The notes beneath the pieces were generated by a model, which saw only the letters and a list, made by a program, of their open reading frames with translations, ran no database searches and had not been told where the DNA came from. Below are positions 14,341 through 23,909 of a stretch of 64,000 bases of DNA, one piece after another. Each line of letters opens with the position of its first letter. Position 1 is the stretch's first letter. The stretch is from assembly GCA_902605445.1 (NCBI GenBank), contig CACLCL010000002.1:1-64000 (forward strand), written 5' to 3'. The stretch is from an uncultured Bacteroidota bacterium. GTDB taxonomy: Bacteria; Bacteroidota; Bacteroidia; Flavobacteriales; Flavobacteriaceae. A program made the position numbers and the translations under genes.

Positions 14341-15318
14341 TCATAAGTAACCCTTTGCTTTCATCCAATCATCATTGTATATTTTTTTTAAATAACGACT
14401 ACCATGATCATGAAAAAGAACAACAACAATATCATTTTCATTAAATTTTTCCCTAAGCTGAAGTACTCCTTTTATCGCAGCACCAGCAGAATTACCCAAA
14501 AACATTCCCTCATCTTTTAGTAGTTTTCTGCAAAAAATAGCAGCATCCTTATCAGTTACTTTTGTAAATCCATCTATCAACTCAAAATCAACATTTTTAG
14601 GTAACATGTCCTCACCAATACCTTCAGTATCATAAGGATAAATCTCATTTTTATCAAAAATTTTGGTCTCATGATATTTTTTCAGAACTGATCCGTAAGC
14701 ATCAACACCCCAAATTTTTACATCAGGGTTTTTTTCTTTTAAAAACCTGCCTACTCCAGAAATGGTTCCTCCGGTACCAACACCTACAACAAAATGAGTT
14801 ACTTTTCCTTCGGTTTGATCCCATATTTCTGGACCAGTTGACTCATAATGCGCCAAAGAATTACTTGGATTATCATATTGGTTTACATACCATGAATTTT
14901 CGACTTCTTCAGACATTCTTTTTGAAACTGAGTAATATGACTTTGGGTCTTCTGGCTCTACATTAGTAGGGCATACGATCACTTTAGCACCATAAGCTTT
15001 GAGAACATCAATTTTTTCTGAGGATTGCTTATCAGAAGTAACAAAAATACATTTATATCCACGCGCAATTCCAGCAAGTGCTAACCCAAGGCCAGTATTT
15101 CCAGATGTTCCCTCTATAATTGTTCCACCAGGTTTTAGTAAACCATTCCTTTCAGCGTCTAATACCATTTTAATTCCAATTCTATCTTTAACAGAATTTC
15201 CTGGGTTGAATGTTTCATATTTTGCGTACACAGGGCAAGGAAAATCATCTACGATTTTATTTAATTTAACCATTGGAGTGTTACCAATTGTTTCAGAAAT
15301 GTTGTTAAAAAAATTCAT
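14341..15318 (-). CDS. PLP-dependent cysteine synthase / cystathionine beta-synthase-type enzyme
   Basis: 325 residues, a complete fold-type II PLP domain without a CBS regulatory tail. The PLP lysine is K44 in NPGNSVKDR, TSGNTG (71-76) binds the substrate carboxylate and GVGTGGTISG holds the phosphate. The family joins O-acetylserine or serine to sulfide or homocysteine, in cysteine synthesis or transsulfuration. The early SETIGNTPMVKLN motif fits both CysK and CBS. The sequence does not settle which activity applies. It stands as a single gene between the symporter and the LolE-like permease. Confidence 0.85.
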   Translation of the reverse strand: MNFFNNISETIGNTPMVKLNKIVDDFPCPVYAKYETFNPGNSVKDRIGIKMVLDAERNGLLKPGGTIIEGTSGNTGLGLALAGIARGYKCIFVTSDKQSSEKIDVLKAYGAKVIVCPTNVEPEDPKSYYSVSKRMSEEVENSWYVNQYDNPSNSLAHYESTGPEIWDQTEGKVTHFVVGVGTGGTISGVGRFLKEKNPDVKIWGVDAYGSVLKKYHETKIFDKNEIYPYDTEGIGEDMLPKNVDFELIDGFTKVTDKDAAIFCRKLLKDEGMFLGNSAGAAIKGVLQLREKFNENDIVVVLFHDHGSRYLKKIYNDDWMKAKGYL

Positions 15319-15361
15319 TCAAACAATTATTTCACAAATATAAATTATTACTGTAAGAAAT

Positions 15362-16594
15362 CTATTCAAATTTTATAGAATCCTTTGGGTTAATTTTTGA
15401 CACTATCATGCTTGGCAAAATCAAAGACAAGATGCATGTCAAAATGACCAAAGCATTAATAATCAAAAAATGATGAAATTCTATATTTACTGGCACACTT
15501 TTTACAAAATAGATTGTACTATCAAGCTTAATAACTTTAAAAAAATGCTGTACAAAAATTAAAACTAATGCAACTATATTACCAATGAAAAGACCTCTTG
15601 TCAAAAGAATGAAGGTATTTAAAATAAAATATTTTCTAATCAAAACGTTTCTAGCACCCAGAGCTTTAAACAAGCCAACCATTTTTGTTCGTTCAAGAAC
15701 CAAAATAAGTAAAATTGAAATAATATTTATAGATGAAATAATGACAATAATAGAGAAGATCAATAAAATATTTTTATCAAATAATTTTATCCATTCAAAA
15801 ATTGAAAAGTATTTGCTATTAATATTTACTACATCATAATCTGATGGAGAATTTGAGTATATTTCTGTGCTTACATTATCAATATATTTAAACTCATCCA
15901 AATGAATTTCCAAATGACCAATTGATTCTGAATCCCATTTATTTATTCTTATTAAATGGTCTATGTCACCAAAAATATATTTGGAATCTAAATCATCAAA
16001 ACCTGTTGAGTATATTCCTGAAACTTCTAATTGAATGAGTGAAGGGTTACTATTTTCCCTTGAAAATATCATTTGTATTCTGTCATTTATATCCAACTTC
16101 AATTTGTTAGCAATTATCTTGGGGATCAAAATTTCATTTGAAAAAGTAGAATCATTAATATTTGGAACCCTACCCTCAAGAACGTATTTTTCAATACCGG
16201 ACCAATTATAACTATGGTTAACACCCTTAAAATAGCAACCATGAAAATCAGTTTTAGTTCTTACTATACCAAAACTGGAAATTATTTTTTCAATCCTATT
16301 TACTGAAGGAATATCTATCGTTGCATCTATAAATACATCACTTGGTGAAATTGGATTTTTTGAATTTTGATTAATGTTATTATTAAAAGATTGAACAGTG
16401 ATATGACCCTCAAGTGTAGAGATTTTTTCCTTTATTTCTTTTTGCATTCCATTTCCGATTGCAAAGGTTAATATCATAAACACTAAACCCAAAGAAATTG
16501 TTCCAATACCAATTTTTATAATTGGACTTGAAATGGTATTTTTATGATTCCTAGAATTAATAATTTTTTTTGTTAAAAAATGTTCAAAATTCAA
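15362..16594 (-). CDS. LolC/LolE-like ABC transporter permease
   Basis: 410 residues: one N-terminal transmembrane helix (about 26-50), a large periplasmic MacB-PCD-like domain (about 50-270) and three C-terminal helices, i.e. the FtsX-fold of lipoprotein-releasing permeases. The opening MNFEHFLTKKI fits LolE-family starts in this clade, so I accept the TTG start at 16594. It then overlaps the divergent NamZ-like gene by 15 bp. The matching ATPase LolD is not in the window; FtsE lies nearby but on the other strand. It probably acts in outer-membrane lipoprotein sorting. Confidence 0.8.
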   Translation of the reverse strand: MNFEHFLTKKIINSRNHKNTISSPIIKIGIGTISLGLVFMILTFAIGNGMQKEIKEKISTLEGHITVQSFNNNINQNSKNPISPSDVFIDATIDIPSVNRIEKIISSFGIVRTKTDFHGCYFKGVNHSYNWSGIEKYVLEGRVPNINDSTFSNEILIPKIIANKLKLDINDRIQMIFSRENSNPSLIQLEVSGIYSTGFDDLDSKYIFGDIDHLIRINKWDSESIGHLEIHLDEFKYIDNVSTEIYSNSPSDYDVVNINSKYFSIFEWIKLFDKNILLIFSIIVIISSINIISILLILVLERTKMVGLFKALGARNVLIRKYFILNTFILLTRGLFIGNIVALVLIFVQHFFKVIKLDSTIYFVKSVPVNIEFHHFLIINALVILTCILSLILPSMIVSKINPKDSIKFE

Positions 16595-17791
16595 AATCAG
16601 TATTATTTATTTTTTTTATTCTATTTAACAGTCCTTTTATGTAGCTGCCAAAACAGTTTATTAGATTCTAAAACTAACGTTATTGTTGGTGCAAACCAAA
16701 TTTACAAATATGAAAGGTTGATTAAAAATAAAAATATTGGAATCATTGCAAACCATACCTCAGTAATTTTTAAAGAAAACAATAGTTACACCCATTTAAT
16801 TGACAGCCTATTAAGTCTTAATTTCAAGATAAAGAAAATTTTTGCTCCTGAGCATGGATTCAGAGGTTCCGAGCCCAATGGTGCTGATATAAAAGATGAA
16901 GTTGATATTAAAACAGGAATCGAAATTATATCCTTACATGGCAAAAACAGAGATTATGGTAAAATTGATGACAATGACTTGTCAAACATCGATATTCTGA
17001 TTTTTGATATTCAAGATGTTGGTGTGCGATTTTATACTCATATATCAGTCCTTCATTATGCGATGGAAGCCTCTGCAAGGAATAGTATACCATTGATAGT
17101 ACTAGATCGACCAAATCCAAATGCACACTATATTGATGGGCCTGTGCTTAATCTAAAAAATAAAAGTTTTGTAGGAATGCATGAGGTACCAATAGTTTAT
17201 GGTTTGACCATTGGAGAATATGCTACAATGATTAATGGTGAGGGTTGGTTAGGTAATAATTACAAATCTGAATTGTACATAATTGAACTGAAAAATTATG
17301 ATAGAAGTATTGTATATAATTTACCCATAAAGCCGTCACCTAACTTACCAAATAAAAAATCAATCAATCTATATCCATCACTATGTTTATTTGAAGGTAC
17401 TAATGTTAGTATTGGCAGAGGAACAAACATGCAGTTTCAAATTTATGGAAGCCCTTACTTAGATAAAAATTTAAATACATTTAGTTTCAAGCCCTTCCCA
17501 AATTCAGGATCAAAAAATCCAAAGCATAAAGGAACTTTATGTTTTGGAAAAAATTTAAAAAATAATGAAAATCTAAATGAAATAGATTTAAGTTTTATAA
17601 TTAATGCATTTAATGATAGTGATAAAAAAAATAGTTTTTTCAATAATTATTTTATTAAGTTAGTGGGTACAGAAAACTTGAAAAATCAAATAATAAATAA
17701 TATTAGTCAAAATGACATAAAAAGAAGTTGGGAAACTAAGCTTAATAAGTTTAAGTTGGTTAGGGAGAAATATTTGATTTATAAAAACTGA
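16580..17791 (+). CDS. NamZ-like exo-beta-N-acetylmuramidase (DUF1343) lipoprotein
   Basis: 403 residues. A lipoprotein signal peptide ends in LLCSC. The mature part carries the DUF1343 hallmarks: IGIIANHTS, FAPEHGFRG, SLHGKNRDYG, DIQDVGVRFYTHIS, LDRPNP and VGMHEVPIVYGLTIGEYA. Characterised NamZ (GH171) releases terminal N-acetylmuramic acid from peptidoglycan fragments in cell-wall recycling. The lipid anchor suggests periplasmic membrane attachment. Its start overlaps the divergent LolE-like gene, so its promoter must lie inside that gene. ftsE follows after 3 bp, suggesting co-transcription of wall turnover with division. Confidence 0.85.
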   Translation: MFKIQNQYYLFFLFYLTVLLCSCQNSLLDSKTNVIVGANQIYKYERLIKNKNIGIIANHTSVIFKENNSYTHLIDSLLSLNFKIKKIFAPEHGFRGSEPNGADIKDEVDIKTGIEIISLHGKNRDYGKIDDNDLSNIDILIFDIQDVGVRFYTHISVLHYAMEASARNSIPLIVLDRPNPNAHYIDGPVLNLKNKSFVGMHEVPIVYGLTIGEYATMINGEGWLGNNYKSELYIIELKNYDRSIVYNLPIKPSPNLPNKKSINLYPSLCLFEGTNVSIGRGTNMQFQIYGSPYLDKNLNTFSFKPFPNSGSKNPKHKGTLCFGKNLKNNENLNEIDLSFIINAFNDSDKKNSFFNNYFIKLVGTENLKNQIINNISQNDIKRSWETKLNKFKLVREKYLIYKN

Positions 17792-17794
17792 AAA

Positions 17795-18493
17795 ATGGCT
17801 GTTGTTAAATTAAAGAACATTGAAATAAAACTTGATTCAGATTTAGCTATTAAAAACTTGAGTCTAAAAATCGACAAAGGCGAGTTTGTATACTTAATTG
17901 GTAAAACTGGCTCAGGAAAATCTAGTATTTTAAAAGCATTGTATTCTGAAAAAAAAATTATTTGTGGAGAAGCTAAGATAGGTCAGACTGATTTAAAACA
18001 ATTGAAAGAAAATGAAATACCGTTTCTTAGAAGGAAAATAGGAATAATTTTTCAAGATTTTAAACTATTAAAAGATAGAAATGTATTTAAAAATCTTGAG
18101 TTTGTTTTGAAGGCTACAGGTTGGAATGACTCCAAAATTAGAAAAGAAAAAATTGAATCTTGCCTAAAGAAAGTTCATATTTTAGATTTGATAAATAAAT
18201 TTCCAAATCAATTATCGGGTGGTCAAAAACAAAAAGTTGCTATAGCAAGAGCTCTTTTAAATGATCCAGAAATAATTCTTGCTGATGAACCAACTGGAAA
18301 TCTTGATCCGATAAGCAGTATAGAAGTCATGAATGTATTAAGAGAAATAAATGAAAGTGGAAATACTATTCTTATGGCAACGCATGACTTTAGTTTATTA
18401 GAAAAGTTTAAAGGTAGAATTATCGTTTGCAGAAACGGTGAAATAAGTGAAATGGATTACGATAAACTGAAAATTGAAAAAGTTTACGCATGA
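17795..18493 (+). CDS. ftsE: cell division ABC ATPase FtsE
   Basis: 232 residues with Walker A GKTGSGKS (36-43), signature LSGGQKQKVAIARAL, Walker B IILADEPTGNLD and a H-loop ATHD. The order and length fit FtsE, which with FtsX activates wall hydrolases at the divisome. In Flavobacteriia ftsE often lies apart from ftsX, and no ftsX is in the window. It follows the NamZ-like muramidase by 3 bp and overlaps the next glycosyltransferase gene by 4 bp. A LolD-like role cannot be ruled out from sequence, given the LolE-like permease next door. Confidence 0.8.
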   Translation: MAVVKLKNIEIKLDSDLAIKNLSLKIDKGEFVYLIGKTGSGKSSILKALYSEKKIICGEAKIGQTDLKQLKENEIPFLRRKIGIIFQDFKLLKDRNVFKNLEFVLKATGWNDSKIRKEKIESCLKKVHILDLINKFPNQLSGGQKQKVAIARALLNDPEIILADEPTGNLDPISSIEVMNVLREINESGNTILMATHDFSLLEKFKGRIIVCRNGEISEMDYDKLKIEKVYA

Positions 18494-19365
18494 TATCGAT
18501 CTTAATTCCATGCTATGATTATAATGCCCTAAAACTTGTTGAAAATATTGAAAAACAAGCCTTATTGCTGAATATCATTTTTGAGATTATTTGCATCGAT
18601 GATGGTTCATTCTCATTAAAAAATGAAGATAATCAAAAAATAAATTCTCTTTTAAATGCTAAATTTTATGAAGCAAAGAAAAATATTGGAAGTATTAAAA
18701 ATAGACTACTTCTAGCCGAAAAAGCAAAATATGACTTGCTACTTTTTTTGGATGTTGATTGCATTCCTGCCAGTGATAATTTCTTAAAAAACTATATAAA
18801 TTATTCTACAAATTCTGAAGTTATATTTGGGGGGTGTATTTATAATAATAAACTTGAGCCAGATAGGAGTCTTAGATTTAAATTTGGAGTATTGAGGGAA
18901 GCAAATACCAGCTTCAATAGGAATAAGAGACCATATAAGTACGTTTCATCAAGAAATTTTTTGGCTGAAAAAAATATAATAATCAAAATACTCAAACCCA
19001 TTAAAAATAACTCCTATGGAAATGATTATATTTTTGGTGCAATGCTAAAAAAAAATAAAATTGATGTTTCACACATTAATAATCCAGTAATTGTGAATAA
19101 TGTTGATGTGAATGAAGTTTTTTTGAAAAAGACCAAAGATGCATTAAAAAATCTTATGCATTCTTACAAAGCTCATGAACTCAAATTTCATGATATAACA
19201 ATTCTAAAAGCATATAATTTTTTAGATATGTTTTTTTTAAAAAAATTATTTCTAAATATAACAAACCCTATCGAAAATATGATTTATAAAAATATTACAG
19301 GAAATGATCCTAAAATGATTCTTTTTGATATTTATAGACTTAGATATTTATGTAAGATTAGATAG
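18490..19365 (+). CDS. family 2 glycosyltransferase
   Basis: 291 residues. A GT-A fold is visible: SILIPCYDYN at the N-terminus, ICIDDGS (the first Asp motif), an IGSIKNRLL segment and LLFLDVDCIP (the DxD-type metal site). The C-terminal 80 residues are basic and may rest on the membrane. It transfers a nucleotide-activated sugar to a glycan, acceptor unknown. It overlaps the ftsE stop by 4 bp and is the first gene of the surface-glycan cluster. In Flavobacteriia a GT2 gene directly after ftsE is common. Confidence 0.8.
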   Translation: MISILIPCYDYNALKLVENIEKQALLLNIIFEIICIDDGSFSLKNEDNQKINSLLNAKFYEAKKNIGSIKNRLLLAEKAKYDLLLFLDVDCIPASDNFLKNYINYSTNSEVIFGGCIYNNKLEPDRSLRFKFGVLREANTSFNRNKRPYKYVSSRNFLAEKNIIIKILKPIKNNSYGNDYIFGAMLKKNKIDVSHINNPVIVNNVDVNEVFLKKTKDALKNLMHSYKAHELKFHDITILKAYNFLDMFFLKKLFLNITNPIENMIYKNITGNDPKMILFDIYRLRYLCKIR

Positions 19366-19771
19366 ATTTGAATTTTAAAAAAGCATCATAATCCCTCAAG
19401 TAATCATCCTCACTGAAGTTTTCTGATGCAAGTACCATACATACCGATCCTGATGAAAAATTATCCATCTCTCTCCAAATACCATTAGGAATTAGTAATC
19501 CTTTGTCAGGTTTATTAAGCATTAATTTTTTTTTATTATTACCGTCATCCAGATGAATATCAAAACTCCCACTCAGAGGAATCATAAATTGAAGCAACTT
19601 TTTGTGAGCATGACCGCCCCTGTATGCATCACTTGGCACATCGTACAGATAGTATACCCTTTTAATGTCAAATGGGATAACATTTTTTTCTATAACAGAT
19701 AATTTACCTCTTCCCTTTTTGTCAACTATCTTTGGTATATCGATGATTAATATATCTTCTAATGTTGTCAT
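19358..19771 (-). CDS. FdtA/WxcM-like sugar ketoisomerase-type cupin
   Basis: 137 residues, a single cupin. YRGGHAHKKLLQFMIPLSG holds the His-rich substrate site of the FdtA/QdtA/WxcM-C group, and the late GLLIPNGIWREM matches 'P.G.W' of the same family. Characterised relatives convert dTDP-4-keto-6-deoxyglucose to 3-keto isomers on the way to dTDP-Fuc3NAc or Qui3NAc. The partner aminotransferase and acyltransferase are not in the window, so either they lie elsewhere or this protein has a related role. It overlaps the upstream glycosyltransferase stop by 4 bp and is convergent with the preceding GT2 gene by 8 bp. Confidence 0.75.
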   Translation of the reverse strand: MTTLEDILIIDIPKIVDKKGRGKLSVIEKNVIPFDIKRVYYLYDVPSDAYRGGHAHKKLLQFMIPLSGSFDIHLDDGNNKKKLMLNKPDKGLLIPNGIWREMDNFSSGSVCMVLASENFSEDDYLRDYDAFLKFKSI

Positions 19772-20580
19772 CTTATTGACTTAAATTTTTTTATTCCTTT
19801 AATACCAACCATAAACTTTACAAAGATTTGATTGAAATTTATCATATTTTTTTTCTTAAGTAAATATATATGATGAACTAATTTTAAGTATGATAATTTA
19901 CCAAAAATCTTATAAAAGATGGCTGCTCTAGCGTAAATATTTTCATCTTTTTCAGCTAATTTTCCAGAGCTGACCGATTTATGTGTTAAAATTACTTTTT
20001 GAACAAAAATAATTTTTAAATTTTTTTTCAAACAATCTCTTAAAAACAAATATTCATCTCCAGTTTTGAAGGTAGACCCAAGCCCAAATAAAGAATCAAA
20101 TTTAATTTTATTTGAAACAATAGATTTTCTTTTGAATGCAATTGCGACTGAGTTTACTTTTTTTATGCTTTTCTTATTATGATACTTTAAATTATCATAA
20201 TCTTTAAATAATTGGCCATGTTCATTTTCAATTTGAAATGTAATTACATCAGCATCAATATTTTCTTTAAATGCAGTCTTAATTGTGTTATAGAAGTTCT
20301 CTTTATAAACAATATCATCATCACAGAAAATACATAAATCTGAACTTGAATTTTGAATTGCGGTATTTCTGCTTTTTGATAAACCGATTGAATTTAAATT
20401 AATAACCCTAATATTGTTTTGATTACTCTTCAATTCATTCTTTGACTGATTTACAACCAAAATTGGATATAAACACTCAATATTATTTTTCAATATGTTA
20501 TTAATGAAATCGAGGCTTGATTTATTTATTGTTGAAATTAAAATTTCTAAATTATTTTTATTATCCTTTAGATTTGACAT
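19768..20580 (-). CDS. family 2 glycosyltransferase
   Basis: 270 residues. ILISTINKSS opens the fold, GLSKSRNTAIQNS is the conserved helix of GT2 enzymes and LCIFCDDDIVY carries the DxD metal motif. GLGSTFKTGDEYLFL fits the acceptor-site ED-type motif. The tail is basic (KGIKKFKSIR) and may touch the membrane. It is divergent from the next glycosyltransferase gene, with 34 bp between starts, and co-transcribed with the FdtA-like cupin. It probably adds one sugar of the cell-surface glycan built by this cluster. Confidence 0.8.
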   Translation of the reverse strand: MSNLKDNKNNLEILISTINKSSLDFINNILKNNIECLYPILVVNQSKNELKSNQNNIRVINLNSIGLSKSRNTAIQNSSSDLCIFCDDDIVYKENFYNTIKTAFKENIDADVITFQIENEHGQLFKDYDNLKYHNKKSIKKVNSVAIAFKRKSIVSNKIKFDSLFGLGSTFKTGDEYLFLRDCLKKNLKIIFVQKVILTHKSVSSGKLAEKDENIYARAAIFYKIFGKLSYLKLVHHIYLLKKKNMINFNQIFVKFMVGIKGIKKFKSIR

Positions 20581-20614
20581 TAAAAATTTATATTTAAGGC
20601 AGTATTACAATATA

Positions 20615-21751
20615 ATGAAAATCTTACTCATTGGTGAATATAGTAATCTTCACAATTCTTTAAAACAGTCACTTTTAAAGAAAGGTCATGATGTTACATT
20701 GATAGCGGACGGGGATGGTTTTAAGCAATACGATGTTGACATACTGATTAAGTCAATAATCTTTGAAAATAAAATTCTAAAAGTACTAACAAAAATTATC
20801 GATAAATTAACAGGAATTAGTTTAAATGAATTAGAAATATACTTAAGAGCAAAAAGAGAAATTAGAAAACTAGAAAGTTTTGATGTAGTGCAGCTAATAA
20901 ACGAGAGACCATTTAAAACATCCCCCACATATGAAAAAAGACTATTAGAAAAGATTTTTAGAAAGAACAAAAATATTTATTTATTGGCGTGTGGTGTTGA
21001 TCATACAACTGTAAAATATGCACTTGAAAAAAAATTCAAATATTCAATATTAACTCCTTATTTTAATAACAAAAAGTTAAAAATAAAATACAAGCAAATA
21101 TTAAAATATTTAAATAGTGACTATAAGGATTTAAGCTCTTTTATTAAAAATAATATTAATGGAATAATAAGCTCAGATTTAGATTATCATATTCCTTACA
21201 TAGGTGAAAATAAATATTTAGGTATGATTCCAAACCCCATAAATATTGATTTTTTAAAATATAATTTTAATCATTCAAAAAAAATCAAAATTTTACATCC
21301 AATAAACTCGGTTAACAAAATAAAAAAGGGTAATATATTTTTCACTGAATCACTTAAATTTATTGAAGAAAAATATTCACATAAGATAAAAATAACTATA
21401 ACTACTAATGAACCTTACAAAAAGCACATTAATAATGTGATTGAAAATGACATAATTCTTGACCAGGTATACGCTTATGACCAAGGATACAATGCATTAG
21501 AATCTATGGCATTGGGTAAAGTAGTATTCACGGGTGCCGAAGAGGAGTGGTTAAAAAAATATAATATTAAACCTGATAGTGTCGTTATAAATGCATTACC
21601 TGACGTAACAAAAATTGTTCAGAAATTGTCTTGGTTAATTGAAAATCCTAACATGATTAAAATGATTTCTAAAAATGCCAGAAAATTTATCTTAAAATAT
21701 CACAATTATGAACAAATTGGAACAAAATACCTGCAAACTTGGAAAAAATAA
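20615..21751 (+). CDS. GT4-like (GT-B fold) glycosyltransferase
   Basis: The listed ORF starts at 20495, but a signature N-terminus (MKILLIGEYSNLHNSLKQSL) begins at ATG 20615, and the earlier part would overlap the divergent GT2 gene, so I use 20615 (378 residues). The start is a Rossmann-type strand and loop of GT-B enzymes. The C-terminal half has KILHPINS, a YDQGYNALESMALGKVVF stretch equivalent to the 'E..G.P' nucleotide site, and the closing helix NARKFILKYHNYEQIGTKYLQTW. It probably works in surface glycan assembly. The sulfotransferase gene overlaps its end by 13 bp. Confidence 0.75.
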   Translation: MKILLIGEYSNLHNSLKQSLLKKGHDVTLIADGDGFKQYDVDILIKSIIFENKILKVLTKIIDKLTGISLNELEIYLRAKREIRKLESFDVVQLINERPFKTSPTYEKRLLEKIFRKNKNIYLLACGVDHTTVKYALEKKFKYSILTPYFNNKKLKIKYKQILKYLNSDYKDLSSFIKNNINGIISSDLDYHIPYIGENKYLGMIPNPINIDFLKYNFNHSKKIKILHPINSVNKIKKGNIFFTESLKFIEEKYSHKIKITITTNEPYKKHINNVIENDIILDQVYAYDQGYNALESMALGKVVFTGAEEEWLKKYNIKPDSVVINALPDVTKIVQKLSWLIENPNMIKMISKNARKFILKYHNYEQIGTKYLQTWKK

Positions 21752-22662
21752 ATAAACATTTTAAACCATATTTTTTTGTGCCTGGTGCAGCAAAATCAGG
21801 GACTACTACACTTCACGAACTATTAAATAACCATCCAGATATTTCAATGTCTAAAAATAAAGAACCAGTATATTGGAATAATAAAAAGTTTTCATCATTT
21901 ACAAAAAATGAAATTGAAAATTACAAAAGTTTATTTGATATGAGTTCTAAAATTACAGGTGAGTCAACAATATCCTACATGTATTACGATTCTTTTCTCA
22001 AAAATATTTGTGATAATTACAAAAATTACCCAAAATTTATTTTCATACTTAGAAATCCTATTGATAGATTTATATCACATGTTAATTGGATGAGAGGGTT
22101 AGGAAAGGAAAACAATCAAAATAGTGATATAATTAGAAACTCAAAAAACGAAATATTTTGCGAATACGATGATTATCCAAAATTTTACTACCAATTTGGA
22201 CTGTATTATAAGTGGATATCTAGATTTTTTGAAATATTTGGAAGAAATAATATTAAAATTGTGACTCTTGAGGCTTTAATAAATGACAGAAATCAAGTAT
22301 TAAATTCTTGTTATGAATTTCTTGATCTAGAAAAGTTGAATAATATACCCGAACTTCAATCTAACAAAACAAAAAAAATTATTTTTCCTAACATATATCA
22401 CTTTCTAAGAAAAAGTATTAGCGGTAAAATGAAATACACACAATGTGTAAAGATTATTCTACCTAAATTTTTTAGAATTAAAATAAAATCATATATAAAA
22501 AATTCTTTAGTAAACTGGAAAGGTAGAAAGGAAAATTTTACAAAATTTTCTAAAAATGATAGGTTAGTTCTAAAAGATCTTTACATAAAAGATGTAGAGA
22601 AATTGAAAAGAAAAATTAATTACGATTTTAAGGAATGGGAGGATTTTAAAAAAGTAAGATGA
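21739..22662 (+). CDS. PAPS-dependent sulfotransferase
   Basis: 307 residues, starting at a TTG that overlaps the upstream glycosyltransferase by 13 bp. The 5'-phosphosulfate loop FFVPGAAKSGTTTLHELL (about residues 12-29) and the 3'-phosphate motif FIFILRNPIDRFISH identify the PAPS sulfotransferase fold, and the EPVYW stretch after the first helix is typical of carbohydrate sulfotransferases. It probably sulfates a sugar on the surface polysaccharide made by this cluster. Its stop overlaps the flippase start by 4 bp. Genes for PAPS synthesis are not in the window. Confidence 0.8.
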   Translation: MEKINKHFKPYFFVPGAAKSGTTTLHELLNNHPDISMSKNKEPVYWNNKKFSSFTKNEIENYKSLFDMSSKITGESTISYMYYDSFLKNICDNYKNYPKFIFILRNPIDRFISHVNWMRGLGKENNQNSDIIRNSKNEIFCEYDDYPKFYYQFGLYYKWISRFFEIFGRNNIKIVTLEALINDRNQVLNSCYEFLDLEKLNNIPELQSNKTKKIIFPNIYHFLRKSISGKMKYTQCVKIILPKFFRIKIKSYIKNSLVNWKGRKENFTKFSKNDRLVLKDLYIKDVEKLKRKINYDFKEWEDFKKVR

Positions 22663-23909
22663 ATTTTATAAAAACATCTTTTTTATCTGGCTTGAGTACT
22701 GGTATCAGCCTATTAGCAAGACTTATTTCAACAAAAATTGTTGCAGTCTACTTAGGTACAAATGGTATGTTTTTACTAGGCCAATTAAAAGACTTTTTAA
22801 GACTTGGCAATACAATCAGTTCATTTGGTATTGAAAATGGAATTGTAAAATATGTGGCTGAATTTGAGGAACAAAAAGAAAATTTGAGCAATATAATCGG
22901 GACAAGTTTTAGAATTAATATAATAAGTGCATTTTTTGTATCCCTAGTAATACTGGCATTCAAAAATCAAATTTCAACATTTTTACAGATTGATTTTGAT
23001 GAGAATTTCTATTTTTTTCTTCTTGTTACCTCTGTAATATCTGCCTCTATTCATACATGTTTTTTATCTATATATAATGGCTTAAATAGAATTAAATTAT
23101 TTGTAATTGTAAATATAATTTCAAACATAGTTTCAGCTATTATTTTAGTTCTTTTCGTTTTAAAAATGCAAATAATAGGTGCATTTTATGCATTGGTAAT
23201 AAATCAAATATTAACTCTTATAATTAATATTATTTTTTATACTGTATATAAGCCATTTTTAATACAATGGATATTTAAAAAATATATTAACGAATATTTT
23301 AAAAAACTTTCTAGTTTTTCAATTATGGCTATAGTTGGGCCTGTTTGCCTAATTATCTCCTCATTCATTGTAAGAGACTATCTATATGATAAGTTTGGTG
23401 CTGATTACGCTGGTTCATGGGAAGCTATGTGGAGAATTTCAGCAATCTATTTATTATTTCTAATTACGACGTTTAAATTTTATTTAATTCCTACTTTCTC
23501 AAAATTAAATGATATTGAGCTTAAAAAAGAAGTATTTAAAATTTGGAAAATAGTAGTTCCAATCATCATATTGATTACAACTGCTGTATATTTTTCTAAA
23601 AATATAATTATTAATCTTCTATTATCTAATGAATTTATTCTAATTAATTCAATAATTTTCTTTCATTTAATTGGTGATATTATCAAGATAAATTGTTGGG
23701 TACTAGGAAATATCATGATATCAAAAGCTAAAACAAAGAGTTTTGTCTTTTTTCAAATTGAGTGGTCACTGGTATTTGTTACTTTAACTTATATATTTAT
23801 TGAAAAGTATGGATTTGTTGGGGTCTCGATTTCATATTTTGTTACTTACATAATTCATTTTAGCCTTTTAAATATATATTTTAAAAAACTACTTTGGATT
23901 AATAAATAA
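22659..23909 (+). CDS. polysaccharide/oligosaccharide flippase (Wzx-like, MATE/MOP superfamily)
   Basis: 416 residues with about twelve hydrophobic helices. The N-terminus FLSGLSTGISLLARLISTKIVAVYLGTNGMFLLGQ is typical of the O-antigen translocase/polysaccharide biosynthesis family, and internal VLGNIMISKAKTKSF fits the late part. It flips lipid-linked oligosaccharide across the inner membrane. Its position after three glycosyltransferases and a sulfotransferase suits export of the product. It overlaps the convergent FemAB-like gene by 21 bp at the 3' end. No polymerase (Wzy) is seen nearby. Confidence 0.85.
   Translation: MNFIKTSFLSGLSTGISLLARLISTKIVAVYLGTNGMFLLGQLKDFLRLGNTISSFGIENGIVKYVAEFEEQKENLSNIIGTSFRINIISAFFVSLVILAFKNQISTFLQIDFDENFYFFLLVTSVISASIHTCFLSIYNGLNRIKLFVIVNIISNIVSAIILVLFVLKMQIIGAFYALVINQILTLIINIIFYTVYKPFLIQWIFKKYINEYFKKLSSFSIMAIVGPVCLIISSFIVRDYLYDKFGADYAGSWEAMWRISAIYLLFLITTFKFYLIPTFSKLNDIELKKEVFKIWKIVVPIIILITTAVYFSKNIIINLLLSNEFILINSIIFFHLIGDIIKINCWVLGNIMISKAKTKSFVFFQIEWSLVFVTLTYIFIEKYGFVGVSISYFVTYIIHFSLLNIYFKKLLWINK

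Noticed and set aside
20495-20614. N-terminal extension of the GT4-like ORF
   Set aside because: It overlaps the divergent GT2 gene, and the typical GT-B N-terminus begins at 20615.
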